From NCBI GenBank assembly GCA_039105265.1, contig JAPFFF010000035.1, forward strand, positions 124,001 through 188,000: 64,000 bases of DNA, read 5' to 3'. Source of the stretch: Tritrichomonas musculus. Lineage: Eukaryota; Parabasalia; Tritrichomonadida; Tritrichomonadidae. Position numbers and translations under genes: made by a program. The notes under the pieces are model-generated. The model did not search any database. It was given only the letters and a program-made list of their open reading frames with translations, and was not told the origin of the DNA. Positions within the stretch are counted from its first letter, which is position 1. Each line of letters starts with the position of its first letter. This document shows positions 1 to 9,857 of this stretch, piece after piece.

Positions 1-63
1 ACTTTTTCAAAGGGTTTGATTTCAATTCGATTTTCAAATTAGTTTTTTTCTTCTCAAACTTCA

Positions 64-1574
64 TAGGTGTGCTAAAATTTTGTCAGAAATTTACAGTTTA
101 TGGAGGATTGGTATGAATTTTAATTATAAATTTTTATATTTATAATTATATCTATATTTATAATTTTTAAGTAATATTTACCATACATTATAAAGATATT
201 ATTAATTTTAATCCAAATAATTTTTTGAAGGTGAACTTTAATTCAAAATTTGAATTATTCTTATAAGAAATGAATTCAATAGTTAATCGTCGTTAACAAA
301 AGTTATTTTATTTTTAAAATTTTTAATTTAAAAAGTTAAATTTCTTATCAATATTTTTTCGGCAATTGAAAAAGTTGATTTTTTATTAAAAATTAAAATT
401 AAAATCTTACTTGATTGCCTTGCACTTCGAGGCATTGTTTCAATTTCTTTGGAAAAGAATCAATCAAAGAATTGTTTGTTGCTAAACTTAGATTATTCCA
501 TATAAAGAATAAAATGTGTGTTCAGGAAACATTTGCAATTTCAGCTCCAGGGATTTCAGGAAACATTATTGCTTTAACGCACATGAAATACTTGATATCA
601 TTTGTTAATATTTGTGGTCGGCAGGGTTGTGTTTTTTCTGGTCTCCCTTCATCAATCTATTTAGCTACTGCTTTGACGCAATTTAACGAAATACTTAATG
701 CATCAGCTGTTTTGCTTTTATTAAAATTGTGCGATTGCAGAACCGCTTGCGATTAAATTATTGCGTTCGTTTGTATTTTTTGGTAAAGAAAACATATAAA
801 TAAAAGGTCAAAAGATTGACCAACAATTGATTCATAAATTCATGAATAGGTCATTAAATTTGAATGAATTTGAAACGAATTTTAAATTTCTCTCAAATTA
901 TTTTTAAATAAATTTTCTCAATTTTTTTAATGAAACATGAAAATTTCTCTCAAATTTCTTATCAATATTTTTTAGGACCACTATAGAAAGTTTCAATTGA
1001 ATATTTGGCCGATAATTTTTTTCTTATTATCAGCATATTCGGGAAAATTGGGAAAAAATAGGTTAAATTCTTCCATTTTGGTTTCTTTTATGACCTATGC
1101 ATTATATCATAATTCATAATTTTCTTTTTGAAATTCAAATCGTATCTGTTATTTATATTTATTATTAATATCCTTCACAATATGCAAGTTTATGGATAAT
1201 ATCATATTTTTATCTGATATATTGCATAAAATTTTCATAAACTTTGATTGTTTCTGTTAGTTCATCAAACAAAATGTATTAGGCATATTGTTCTTATTTT
1301 TTCTTAATTCATTGCAATTTTTGCCATCTTTAGTGGCTTTCATCATGTTTTTTAGTTATCTTTTTATAACTAGCAGCGATAAAATATGTATTTAAAAAAA
1401 TCGTCAAAAAATAATCCAAAATATCTCAAAAAAGTATGGTAAATCAATATGTATTATTTAAAAATTAGTATATATGCTATTAAACATTAATAAAATATCA
1501 TTATAGTGACATTTGACCGTAAAAAAGAATTTGAGTACTTTATTTTGACACTATACAAAATTTTAGCACACCTA
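64..1574 (-). mobile_element. Tc1/mariner-like DNA transposon, decayed
   Basis: The ends are a perfect inverted repeat: TAGGTGTGCTAAAATTTTGT at 64-83 and its reverse complement at 1555-1574. The repeat begins with TA on both sides, which fits the TA target duplication of Tc1/mariner elements. The length of about 1.5 kb suits the superfamily. Inside, on the minus strand, a stretch around 525-718 reads like a mariner transposase helix-turn-helix region, ending in a GRP-x-ILT motif. No open transposase remains and I see no DDD catalytic region. The space between the helix-turn-helix and the nearer end is too short for one, so the element is internally deleted as well as mutated. Superfamily is inferred from the TA, the terminal repeats and the motif. 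Confidence 0.7.
525..718 (-). pseudogene. mariner transposase DNA-binding domain remnant
   Basis: The minus strand reads ADALSISLNCVKAVAK, an in-frame stop, then IDEGRPEKTQPCRPQILTND and EIPGAEIANVS. This is the pattern of the second helix-turn-helix of mariner-type transposases, with the conserved GRPxxLT linker. It has no start codon of its own and ends at a stop. It lies inside a pair of perfect terminal repeats, which supports the assignment. Nothing downstream resembles the catalytic domain. Confidence 0.55.
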
Positions 1575-1917
1575 TTCTCAAGCATTTTGAATTTGACTTT
1601 AAAATTTTTTTTTGTTTTTGAGTCATTTTTTTAATAAATGATATTTCTACTTTTATGTTTAATAAAACACCATTATTCATTGCTGCTGAAAAATGTAATT
1701 TCGAAATAATTGGGTTTTTATAAGAAGCATAAAATCGATATCAATATAAAAACTATTTTAAATTATTGAATAGGAAGTTTAACCATTAATCCGATTTTCA
1801 TTTTTGTTTTTATATAATTATTGATATCAAAAAAATCATTTCGTGGATGTTCATTACTTAAGGGTAAAATTCAATCTTGAACTTTTTCAATGAATAAGCT
1901 ATTCAAAATTTGTTCCC

Positions 1918-2145
1918 ATTCCTCCATCTGCAACAGCTATCGGAACAAAAACTTTTGGCGAATGTTCATCGATTCCTACATCAATTTCATGTATTAGTGG
2001 CAATGCTTTTTTGTTTTTGTACATCATTAATATATTTACAATTCCATCCTCAGTTAAATATATAAGAAGTGGTGCTTTTAGAGAATTGTAATCATTGAAA
2101 CAAATAATAATTCCATTTTCTGCCATTCTCATGAAATTCAACAAT
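1918..2145 (+). pseudogene. BspA-like leucine-rich repeat fragment
   Basis: The plus strand reads IPPSATAIGTKTFGECSSI, then TIPSSVKYIRSGAFREL, a TAA stop at 2089-2091, then SLKQIIIPFS. These match the 23-residue BspA-type repeat of trichomonads (pattern ITIPSSVTSIGxxAFxxCSSL). Only about three degenerate repeats remain. The region has no start codon and at least one stop, so it is a short relic of a larger LRR gene. Confidence 0.7.
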
Positions 2146-3016
2146 TTGAAGATTTTGGCAATTTGCATATGCATTATTTTTGGTGAAACTAACGTTTGAA
2201 GTAACAGAAAATGAAGCTATTGCAGTATTATTAAATGCTTTTTTTCAATAATCATCAAGTTTGAATCATCAAAAACAGAAATGTTTTTTAGTATTATACA
2301 ACTTTATAATCATCAAGTTTGAATTGCACTTAAAGGAATTTGGATTGACCAATGAATGCATTATTATCAATATTCACTAAATAATAATGAATCCTTTTCC
2401 AAAATAATATGTTTAAATAATTTAAGTATATTTACGTATATGAGTAGCACTTCTAGGAATTGTTATTTGAGTGATTGATGATTCCCTGAATGCATTTTGA
2501 TTCAAGCCCAAGCTCAAAACCAAATGCAGCAGCAACAAATGTCAAAATAATTTTTTTGAAATTCAATACTGATTCAAAAGAATTATCAAGATTTGTTAAC
2601 AATAAAATTTGATATTTTAAGCTTCATATATAAAATTTTTATGCAAACTAAATAAAACTTTTTTTATCTTTTTTAAAATTAATCATTCGACTTTTGAAAA
2701 TAATAAAAGCAACAATAAAGGTGACAATATATGCTGTAACTCAATTGTAATTAATCATTTTATTAATATGTATTTTATAGTTTTCTTTTATAGATTGTCA
2801 TCATCTGTAGATTATCATTATAATGAAAGAAAGTCATCAAATTGAATGCAATAATTCCATTTCTTTTCAAAATAATTGGAAGAAGAATGCAATTATTAGG
2901 AAGAAGAAAGAAAATATTAAAATATGCCCTTTTTAAATATTCGGCCCTTTTTAAAATTAAATTTTCAACTTTTTGAAAAAAAAAAAATAAAATTTTCAAA
3001 ATTTTATAAATATTTG

Positions 3017-5437
3017 ATGACATTTGGATCATTTTGTTGGAAAAAAGAAGATGATCTTCAAGTACTACAACCAGAATTAATCACAATCAAAGGAAAACAA
3101 ATTGGTTTTTTATCATATTTCGATATCATCCAAACAGTTGAAAACAAAACAGGAAAAGACTTAGAAGAAATAATGTACATATTTCCTACGGACAATAGGC
3201 TTTGTTTATATGGGCTAACTTTTTATATTAGAGAAGAAAAAATCGAAGCTAAAATCGAGAATACAGAACATTCAAAAGAGATTTTTGAGGAAGCAAAAAA
3301 AACTAAAAAAACCACTGTTATTAGTGAATATATTTCATCCGGATTAGCATCAATTTGTATTGGCAATGTTCCTAAAAACGAAAAGATCAAAGTTGTTTTG
3401 AAATGCTCTTTAATGTCTCAGTTATCATCTCCTAACAAAATTTTGACAAAAATTCCACTTTACGGATGCGACTCAAAAGGATATTTTCTTGATTTAGCTG
3501 ATTTATCATCATTAACACTCAATGTCGATATTGATATTATTCAATTTTCAGCAATAAAAAAAGTGAATGTAAATTTTGATGATTTTTCATATGACGAAAC
3601 AAAGAATAAAATTTTAATACAATCTGGTGTTATAATGAATGACAATTTAATAATAGAAATAGAATTAAGCGAAAAAGTTAAGAGCCAAATGGTCAAATGC
3701 GAAAAAGTAGCAGCATTATCAATCATACCAGAATTTACTTCCAAACAAAAATCAACTGAGAATAAAGATTTTGTTTTCTTAATCGATTGTTCAGCATCAA
3801 TGATTGGGGAATCCATTCAAAAAGCCAAAGAATCAATAAATTTGTTCATATCTCGTGTACCAGCAAATTCCAAATTCAACATTATTCAATTTGGAACCAA
3901 GTATGAAAAAATATTTGATAAATCTGTTGAAGCTAATCAAGCAAATAAAGAAATAGCTAAAGAAAAAGTGTCCAATATTAAAGCTAATTTTGGAGGTACC
4001 GAAATGTTGCAACTTTTTGAAGAACTTTTTGATAATAATCCTTCATGTCAAAGAGAAATATTTCTCATAACAGACGGAGAAGTTTATAAACGTGAAGATG
4101 TTGTCAAACTAATTGATACAAACAAAGAATTCAACAGGATTTTTGCAATTGGACTTGGAAATGGAGCCGATGCAGGATTTCTCGATGAAATCGCAGAACT
4201 AACAAACGGAAAGTCCGATTTTATTTACGATAGCGAAGAACTTCCAGACAAAATTTCGGAGCATCTTGAACTTTCTCTTACTCCATCTGCAACAGATGTA
4301 GAAATTCATATCGAAGGCGAAATTTCGCCTTTCCCGCTCCCACCACTTCTTCCACATGTTGTTCGCCATGTTTTTGTTAGATCCTCTTCCGAATCATCAA
4401 ACGATGCATTATTAATTACATCTAAGATTCCAAACAATGATGATGATGATGATGAAATCGAAATTGTTATCAATGATGACTGCTTGAAGGATTTTCAAAT
4501 CGATAAGAATGAGAAGAATCCAATTTTGCCCTTGTTTGCTCATAAACAATTGAAAAAACTTGAGAAAAGCAATAAAGAAATGGCAATTCAATTATCACTC
4601 GAAAGTGGAGTTTTGTGCAACTATACTTCTTACGTAGGTGTTTCTTCTATTTCTTATGTAAAAACTGATGACCATCATTATGATCGTTCGTTAATGGATC
4701 ATTATGATCGTTCGTTAATGGATCATTATGATCGTTCGTTAATGGATAGTCGTTTGGATATGTTGGTAGAAAGATATGGAGAATCGCTACATGCTCATGA
4801 AATGATTGGTAGCGAATTATCATTCGATTCATGTATTCTTGAGGAGTGCTCAATGTGTTCATTGGTAAAAGAAGAAGAACCCCAAAGAAAACCAACTTTG
4901 ATGTCAAAAGTTAAAAACTTTTTCGGCCATTTTCGATTCTGGGGAAATAAAAAAGAAGAACCAGAGCCAGAAAAGAAAGAACCAGAGCCAGAAAAGAAAG
5001 AACCAGAGCCAGAGCAAGAAAATTTAGCATCTAGCAGATTTGAATCAGAAGAACAACAGCAGCAACCTCATCACGAAGATGATTTAAATTTTGATCCAAA
5101 TCACGCGTGGAATAACAACGCTGGTGCAAGTGAAATTGTGAAACTGCAGTCTCGTGATGGGTTCTGGGATATATCAACAAAGTTTATGGCTAAGCATTTT
5201 TCGAGTGAATCGGATATACCAAGCATTGGAAAGCATTTTGGCAATGTAATAATCGAAAAAAGAGTTAGATCAACTGTGTTTGTTCTTGCTTTTTTAACAA
5301 AGTTTCACAGTGAAAATTTTGGCGGTAACTCTCAATCAAAGGCTTTGAAATGGCTCAACAAAATCAACAAAACAGTTAATTGGGATGAAATTATTGCCTT
5401 CTTCAGAGATAATATACAAACACAAAATATTAATTGA
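3017..5437 (+). CDS. VIT and von Willebrand A domain protein
   Basis: An 806-residue protein from the ATG at 3017. An ATG at 2924 would add 31 Lys/Phe-rich residues encoded by A/T runs that look like leader, so the later start is preferred. A VIT (inter-alpha-trypsin inhibitor) domain lies at about residues 14-150. A vWA domain lies at about 250-420, with a near-canonical MIDAS: DCSAS, a Thr in GGTEM, and the Asp of TDGE. The middle is low-complexity: three DHYDRSLM repeats near 551-577 and EPEPEKK repeats near 646-667. The C-terminal 100 residues (GFWDIS, then ALKWLNK) resemble the tail of VWA5A/PARP4-like proteins. There is no signal peptide, so it is probably cytosolic. VIT-vWA proteins are common in trichomonads and their role is not established. 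Metal-dependent ligand binding is inferred from the intact MIDAS. Confidence 0.88.
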   Translation: MTFGSFCWKKEDDLQVLQPELITIKGKQIGFLSYFDIIQTVENKTGKDLEEIMYIFPTDNRLCLYGLTFYIREEKIEAKIENTEHSKEIFEEAKKTKKTTVISEYISSGLASICIGNVPKNEKIKVVLKCSLMSQLSSPNKILTKIPLYGCDSKGYFLDLADLSSLTLNVDIDIIQFSAIKKVNVNFDDFSYDETKNKILIQSGVIMNDNLIIEIELSEKVKSQMVKCEKVAALSIIPEFTSKQKSTENKDFVFLIDCSASMIGESIQKAKESINLFISRVPANSKFNIIQFGTKYEKIFDKSVEANQANKEIAKEKVSNIKANFGGTEMLQLFEELFDNNPSCQREIFLITDGEVYKREDVVKLIDTNKEFNRIFAIGLGNGADAGFLDEIAELTNGKSDFIYDSEELPDKISEHLELSLTPSATDVEIHIEGEISPFPLPPLLPHVVRHVFVRSSSESSNDALLITSKIPNNDDDDDEIEIVINDDCLKDFQIDKNEKNPILPLFAHKQLKKLEKSNKEMAIQLSLESGVLCNYTSYVGVSSISYVKTDDHHYDRSLMDHYDRSLMDHYDRSLMDSRLDMLVERYGESLHAHEMIGSELSFDSCILEECSMCSLVKEEEPQRKPTLMSKVKNFFGHFRFWGNKKEEPEPEKKEPEPEKKEPEPEQENLASSRFESEEQQQQPHHEDDLNFDPNHAWNNNAGASEIVKLQSRDGFWDISTKFMAKHFSSESDIPSIGKHFGNVIIEKRVRSTVFVLAFLTKFHSENFGGNSQSKALKWLNKINKTVNWDEIIAFFRDNIQTQNIN
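4672..4746 (+). repeat. 24-bp in-frame tandem repeat, 3 copies
   Basis: Three near-identical 24-bp units encode DHYDRSLM in tandem inside the VIT/vWA gene. The almost unchanged DNA suggests recent slippage, and the copy number may vary between strains. Confidence 0.85.
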
Positions 5438-5934
5438 GAAAGAAATGCTTAATATAATAATGATATATTTCTTAATAAAAAGTTTTTATTTATTTATAGT
5501 GTGGTGAAAAAGTTTTTGAATTTTGGTATAACTCTAAGTTAATTGAAAATGTAATTTCTGGATAAAAAAGCAATTTTATAAGCAATCTTTAAAAGTTTTT
5601 AAAATTCATATGCATGAATTGGTATTAGAATTATGAAATGCCATATTGTCATTTTTAATTTTATTGCCAAATCTTCGCAAAAAAATCTTGTCACTAGAAT
5701 ATTACAAAATGTATAATAAATACTCAAAAAGTTCACTTTCCATACAAATGAAAATTTGGATAAATGATTCAAAATTGAATAATAAATATACACGAAATTG
5801 TTTTTATCTAATCATTTAAGCAGTTGTTTGAATTTGATTAGAATCAAGGACTTAATATGAAAATTTTGAATAAATAATATGATTCAATTTTTTCGAAATT
5901 TTAAATAAATAATATTTCAATTGTTTTTATCATT
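5438..5934. other. intergenic, no gene seen
   Basis: AT-rich spacer with only chance open frames on either strand and no family similarity recognised. Confidence 0.6.
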
Positions 5935-5942
5935 TTAAAGAA

Positions 5943-6637
5943 TAGACTTGTTAAAGTCGATGGACCTGTGGACTTACAAAATTCATTCAATTTTTTTTTA
6001 GCATTTTTTATTTATTCACAAAATAAATATTATTTATAATTTCTCTGAAATACACTGGTCCATCTGCCAGGACTTCCAAAATTCTTTCAATATTTTTAGC
6101 ATTTTTTTTTATTCACAAAATAAATGATCGAATTATTATTTCTCAGAAATAATCTGGTCCATCTGCCAGGACTTCAAAAATTCTTTCAATTTTTTTAGCA
6201 TTTTTTTTTATTCACAAAATATAAAATGTTTAAAAATTTCTCTGAAATACACTGGTCCATCTGCCAGGACTAATAAAATTCTTTCAATTACTTTAGCATT
6301 TTTTATTTTTTCACAAAATAAAAGAATTATAAAATTTCTTCGAAATATTTTGGTCCATCTGCCAGGATCTCCAAAATTCTTTCAATTGTTTATGACATTT
6401 TTTTTCATGATTAAAAACATTCAAATATAATTTACTCATATTAGTTACTACTTTTCTATTTAAATAAACAAAAAAAATTAAATAAACAAATAAACTATAA
6501 AATATATGCATAAAATGAGTTCTTTTTTGAGATATAAAATAAAAATAAATTGACAAGGTTTGTTAGGTCCACGCCAAGTCCCGAGTCCACAAAAAGTCCA
6601 TGAAAAGTGCATTTGTCCCGGACTTTTAACAAGTCTA
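5943..6637. mobile_element. hAT-like non-autonomous element (MITE) with internal satellite
   Basis: The left end reads TAGACTTGTTAAAGTC. The right end is its reverse complement with one extra T. The flanking octamers are TTAAAGAA (5935-5942) and TTTAAGAA (6638-6645), an 8-bp target duplication with one mismatch, as produced by hAT elements. The 695-bp interior has no coding frame. Much of it is a tandem array of about 95-bp units. The ends resemble those of the cleaner element at 43676-44121 (TAGxCTTGTTA), suggesting one family mobilised in trans by a hAT transposase elsewhere in the genome. Confidence 0.68.
6055..6410. repeat. about 95-bp tandem repeat inside the hAT-like element
   Basis: The unit begins TGGTCCATCTGCCAGGA, continues with AAAATTCTTTCAAT and TTTAGCATTTTTT, then TTCACAAAATA. 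It recurs near 6056, 6149, 6252 and 6350, with a divergent copy from about 5962. Spacing is roughly 93-100 bp. The conserved GC-richer core contrasts with the AT-rich surroundings. Confidence 0.8.
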
Positions 6638-7250
6638 TTTAAGAAATATATGTGTATCAAGCTCCAATTGAACATTTAAAAAGATTAATCTTGGAAATTT
6701 GATTCAAAATGAAAAAAAAACAAAATTTGAACTTAAAAATACTATTTTAAATGAGCCAGTTTGATCTTGGAAAAAAATAAGAGATGCTCGTGTTGATGAT
6801 TTTGATCGATTTATTTCTTGCTCGTAAGATATTTACTTCATATTTAGAATTAGTTTATTCCATTATTAGTTCTTCACAAGTATCATACGGTAGGTCCCGC
6901 GTTGCTCAGCCTACTACTTTAAGAACTCTCCCTTGGCCCCCCACAAAAAGCTGAATCAAAAAAAAACGTATTCAAAAAGTTGGTTCAAAAAAAAAAAAAT
7001 ATTTTCCATGATTGAAATGTACCAGACGCTAAATCCAGCTAAAGAAACAACACCTATACATATAGAGTAGGCTTACTTTTTAGAAGATGAAGAAAGAAAA
7101 CCAAATAAATTTAATGGATATTACTTTAATCTCCCACAAGAATGGATTACATTAAATTGAAGGGAACTAATTATTGAGGTTAGAAATAAATTTATTCTGA
7201 TAATTAAAATCTTATATTTATGTTGACTAAAAAAAAGCTAGAATTTAAAA
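6638..7250. other. intergenic with a small GC-rich island
   Basis: Mostly AT-rich sequence. Around 6888-6950 there is an unusual GC-rich stretch containing a short inverted repeat (TAGG...CCTA). On the plus strand near 7009-7160 a broken frame reads MIEMYQTLNPAKETTP, a stop, then FLEDEERKPNKFNGYYF. This may be a gene relic of unknown family. Confidence 0.4.
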
Positions 7251-7252
7251 CT

Positions 7253-7627
7253 TCACATTCTACTCTTATTTTCGGAGGCAATGAATCTAGTTTTAAACCC
7301 AGATTGAAGAAGAAATGCGTCATTCAATCTAATATCAGGGAATTCATGGTCATATATTCGATAATTTTGCCACATTTCAGTGTGATGTTCTGCAACAATA
7401 GTATTAACAAATCTGTCCATTGTTTATCATGATACCTGATCTTGAAAATAGCCCAATGGAAATTCAACCTTTTATAGAATCTAAAACTATTTTTTATTCT
7501 GGATGTTTGACTTCATCAATTGGTTTGTTGAATACAGTTTGTGCTTAAATCCAAAATAAGAGAGTAAAAAGCCGTCTTGATCCATAACAGCCATAACTCT
7601 GGGAAAATCCTTTAGCTTTTCAAACAT
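7253..7627 (-). pseudogene. unrecognised decayed gene
   Basis: Two minus-strand pieces have protein-like composition: one beginning MFEKLKDFPRVMAVMDQDGF (7487-7627) and one beginning MDRFVNTIVAEHHTEMWQNY (7253-7420). They lie in order on the same strand, separated by stops and frame changes, and the residue mix is not the Lys/Asn/Ile/Phe bias of random AT-rich frames. I do not recognise the family. Confidence 0.35.
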
Positions 7628-7974
7628 TTAAACAAAACAACATTTTGGCTGTTATTTTACCAGTCCACAAACACTGATCTTCTTTTGATGTGTTGCTGGC
7701 AAAGTCTTTTAAAAAGAGCTTTATAAAAATGTTCACCAGATTATTTGATCAAACATTGAAGCTTTGCCAAATTTTCAATTTTTGACTCCAAATTTTTGGT
7801 AAAGACATTTTCCATTTTTTCCCCCACCCCACTGGCAAATCATAAAAACATATTTTTAATCATCAGAATTGAAATGGTAAAAGAACTAAATGAATTCGAA
7901 GAACGGAGAAAGAAACATTTCATCTGATGTCGAAATTCAAATGATTACAATGATCCTTTACATAAAAAATAGAA

Positions 7975-9038
7975 AAGAATCCAATACGACTTGCAATAAA
8001 AACAGATGACTTTGATTCATTTCAAAACTTTCTATTCAATTCAAATAGTGTGATTAACGAAGAAATTAAAGAATTACTTTTTTGAGATCTTTAATCAATA
8101 CTATAGCAAATTTTCATTGATAAACTTTGCTATTGAATACTCAGCAAAGAAGATATTTAAATAATAAACAATGCCAAATTGAATAAGCGAGATGCTTAAT
8201 CATCAATTTATCAGAGAAATTTTTGATTAAAAATTCAAATAAAAAAATGCATCAATTTTTTTATTTACATAAATACCCTCAAAATAATATTCAATATTTT
8301 TATTCTATTTTTTCAATTAGTTCTCTCAAAAAGCTGAGGAACAATCTCACTTGGAAAAAAAAAAAAAAAAAATCTGAGAATTATATTTTGGAATTTCTTG
8401 ATGGAGCGAAGAAATTGTTGAATATCCACTCAATAATTATAGTTATATTATGTATTTATGAATGATTAGAATTATTTGCATTGATAAGGAGAGGAGACTG
8501 CTTTTCAGAGAAAGAGACATTGCTTATGTCAATTCTTGGGTATTTCAATAATTTTTTTAAAAAAGCAAGAATCATCATCTAATAAAGAATCTATAATATT
8601 TAATATTATTTTTTTCAAATAACTTGCAACAGAAATTCTTTCAAATGTTCCAAATAGTGATATCAATTTTCAAAATGATCAATTTGATAGTCCTCTCATT
8701 TCTGATTGCTTTTGCTCTTGGTTTTGAAAATCATAAAGTTGATTTACAATTATCCTCAACTTGATAAAAATAATGAGGATAATTGCCTGGATTCAATTTG
8801 CGTTGAAAACCAATAACTCTTATGTTTTTGATATTTGCTTGATGCTTTCTCAGATTGTGAGAAAAGAGATTTTCTAGATTTTTGTTTAGATTATTGCGAA
8901 TATAAACAAATAGTGTGCCTAAAGGTGATATTAAGATGGAGATTGAAGTTTTCTAATAGAGATGAAATATTTAATGAAATCAATGAATCGACTGATGTGA
9001 ATAAAGATTTAGTCAATAAAACACTCGAAGATATCTAA
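7975..9038 (+). pseudogene. DUF3447/ankyrin-type protein remnant
   Basis: The plus strand reads NPIRLAIKTDDFDSFQNFLF, then after a frame change NFAIEYSAKKIFK, both typical of the helical DUF3447 region of trichomonad ankyrin proteins. Further on are an octapeptide VDLQLSST-type piece and LLDAFSDCEKRDFLDFCLDY, ending at the stop at 9038. No start codon belongs to the last open piece, and stops and frameshifts separate all pieces. The assignment to the ankyrin/DUF3447 family is firm for the first piece and inferred for the last. Confidence 0.5.
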
Positions 9039-9108
9039 TAAAGCTGATTGGATATTAAAAAAAATATTTGTTTTTCTTGGATATAAAAAAAAAGCTCACG
9101 TAAAAAAG

Positions 9109-9181
9109 TGGTCCCACAGGGACTCGAACCCTAGACCTTTGCGTTATCAGCACAACGCTCTACCGACTGAGCTATGAGACC
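9109..9181 (-). tRNA. tRNA-Ile (anticodon GAT)
   Basis: The 73-nt minus-strand sequence begins GGTCTCATAGCTCAG and folds as a full cloverleaf. Acceptor arms GGTCTCA and TGGGACC pair with one G-U. The D arm is GCTCAGTCGGTAGAGC. The anticodon loop CTGATAA carries GAT. The T arm contains GGTTCGAGTCC. A T-run follows on the minus strand, as a Pol III terminator. No intron and no encoded CCA. Confidence 0.95.
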
Positions 9182-9436
9182 TATCAGTTATTCAAAATAT
9201 TTTTATAATTAATTTTTAAAAGTTATATAAAGTAAAATTTTTCTATTGAAACGACAATAAATGAGAGAAAGGTATAGAAACTTTTTTTTATGAATTTTTT
9301 TTGAGAGAAAAAAAGTTATGCTCTTTATTTTAAAAAAGAAAAATTATTATATATTAATACACGTTAAAATTTATGAATTTAAGATCAATCTAATCAAGTT
9401 GAAATATAAGAAAAAAATCAAGAAATACATACTATT

Positions 9437-9700
9437 TATATTGAATCACAATGAGCTGACCTTTAAAGGTTATTTATGTTATCATTATCTTCTTGAACAT
9501 CGAGAGACATTAAGATAAATCCGAAAAAAACTGCAATAAAGCATGAAATACATGAAAAAGAATGGAACCAAATAATGACATCCAATTTTTCAAGTAATCC
9601 TTCAATCAAAGAGTTTGTGAACAAATTCCAAGCCAGATTTATTCCAGTACTTTCGAGTCTAAATATTCCAAAAATGTGGATAGTAATTTATTTCATATAA
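9437..9700 (+). pseudogene. unrecognised coding remnant
   Basis: One frame reads NELTFKGYLCYHYLLEHRET and the next reads EKEWNQIMTSNFSSNPSIKE, followed by FVNKFQARFIPVLSSL. The composition is protein-like and the two join across a frame change. Family unknown; it may continue the decayed gene upstream of the tRNA. Confidence 0.25.
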
Positions 9701-9857
9701 AAATCAATTCAATCAATTCAATCTATAAATAATATTAATAAAAAAAAATTATTAAAATTTCATTTACAGGAAATTGTAAGTTTATATATAATTGATGAGA
9801 TCAGCATTGCATCAATGAATTAAATTAATTTATATCAGAAAAAAATATTTTTTTTAG

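Noticed and set aside
415-756. 113-codon plus-strand open frame
   Set aside because: It starts at TTG, lies opposite the mariner transposase remnant, and shows no family similarity.
4647-4907. Minus-strand frame with NDHNDPLT repeats
   Set aside because: It is the complement of the DHYDRSLM tandem repeat of the VIT/vWA gene.
8223-8465. 80-codon open frame within the decayed DUF3447 region
   Set aside because: It begins without ATG, contains a poly-Lys run from an A tract, and does not match the family frames on either side.
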